Origin: an uncultured Flavobacterium sp.
Lineage (GTDB): Bacteria; Bacteroidota; Bacteroidia; Flavobacteriales; Flavobacteriaceae
NCBI GenBank assembly: GCA_946886675.1
Contig: CAMPIZ010000112.1
Span: forward strand, 1 to 6,175
Direction of reading: 5' to 3'
DNA: 6,175 nt
In this document: in pieces, positions 6,084 through 6,175 of the stretch
Layout: each line of letters starts with the position of its first letter
Position numbering within the stretch: the stretch's first letter is position 1
Program-made: the position numbers and the translations under genes
Notes under the pieces: model-generated
Told to the model about the DNA's origin: nothing
The model's database searches: none
What the model saw: only the letters and a program-made list of their open reading frames with translations

Positions 6084-6149
6084 CAACATTAGAATAGATT
6101 TAAAACAACATTAGAATTTCCTAAGATTTTACATTAGAGTTTTTAATGT
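6084..6149. repeat. three phased direct repeats (core ACATTAGA) plus one inverted half-site
   Basis: CAACATTAGAAT occurs exactly twice (6084-6095 and 6106-6117), and a third, weaker copy TTACATTAGAGT lies at 6129-6140. The shared core ACATTAGA starts at 6086, 6108 and 6131, so the spacing is 22 and 23 bp, close to two helical turns. An inverted half-site TAATGT (6144-6149) faces ACATTA of the third copy across 7 bp. The array starts 6 bp upstream of the candidate -7 element. This is the usual shape of a multi-site binding region for a transcription factor. The rest of 6150-6175 shows no gene or recognisable signal. Confidence 0.6.
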
Positions 6150-6175
6150 TAAGCCTGTCAAATACAATATTAACT

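Noticed and set aside
6067..6114. Short plus-strand frame starting ATG at 6067 (15 codons)
   Set aside because: It runs through the repeat array, is very short, and has no promoter or recognisable product; the repeats explain the sequence better.
1..6175. tRNA or rRNA genes, CRISPR arrays, insertion sequences, or phage and defence genes
   Set aside because: None was seen on either strand: no transposase-like frame, no terminal inverted repeats with target duplications, no regularly spaced repeat-spacer array (the three repeats at 6084-6140 are too short and too close), and no tRNA-like cloverleaf noticed.

Overview
The window looks like a chromosomal segment of a Flavobacteriia-type Bacteroidota. 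The evidence is moderately AT-rich DNA, start codons without clear Shine-Dalgarno sequences, and promoters that fit the Bacteroidota -7 consensus TAnnTTTG (very clear upstream of the aminotransferase and of fabD). The protein families also read as typical flavobacterial versions. This assignment comes from reading the sequence; no database search was made. Most of the content is core cell-envelope and lipid metabolism, not a mobile or defence island.

Layout. At the left edge is the 5' part of a Kdo transferase gene (waaA, minus strand), running off the window. It is divergent from a plus-strand cluster: a DegT/WbpE-type PLP sugar aminotransferase (518-1648), a GalE-type UDP-hexose 4-epimerase (1655-2668), and a 76-residue two-helix membrane protein (2671-2901). 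The spacings of 6 and 2 bp suggest one transcript. The cluster meets, stop codon to stop codon with no bases between, a minus-strand membrane-anchored bPH-type protein (2902-3327). Further right, all on the minus strand, are fabD (3382-4257), with its own promoter and intrinsic terminator, and a probable two-gene operon. That operon is a degenerate universal-stress-protein-like gene (5321-6040) followed 13 bp later by a bestrophin-family anion channel (4357-5307), ending in an intrinsic terminator. The last 135 bases are non-coding and carry a structured upstream region for the usp-like gene.

How the genes fit together. WaaA attaches Kdo to lipid A. The aminotransferase and epimerase make or interconvert nucleotide sugars, possibly UDP-N-acetylated amino sugars, for LPS or other surface glycans. 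FabD loads malonyl groups onto ACP for the fatty acids that also feed lipid A. The bestrophin channel and its Usp-like partner look like a separate ion-homeostasis or stress unit.

No plainly new system is visible. The points most worth a second look are the usp-bestrophin pair, in which the Usp-like protein lacks the ATP-binding signature; the three helically phased direct repeats plus an inverted repeat upstream of it; and the small residue at the specificity position of GalE.
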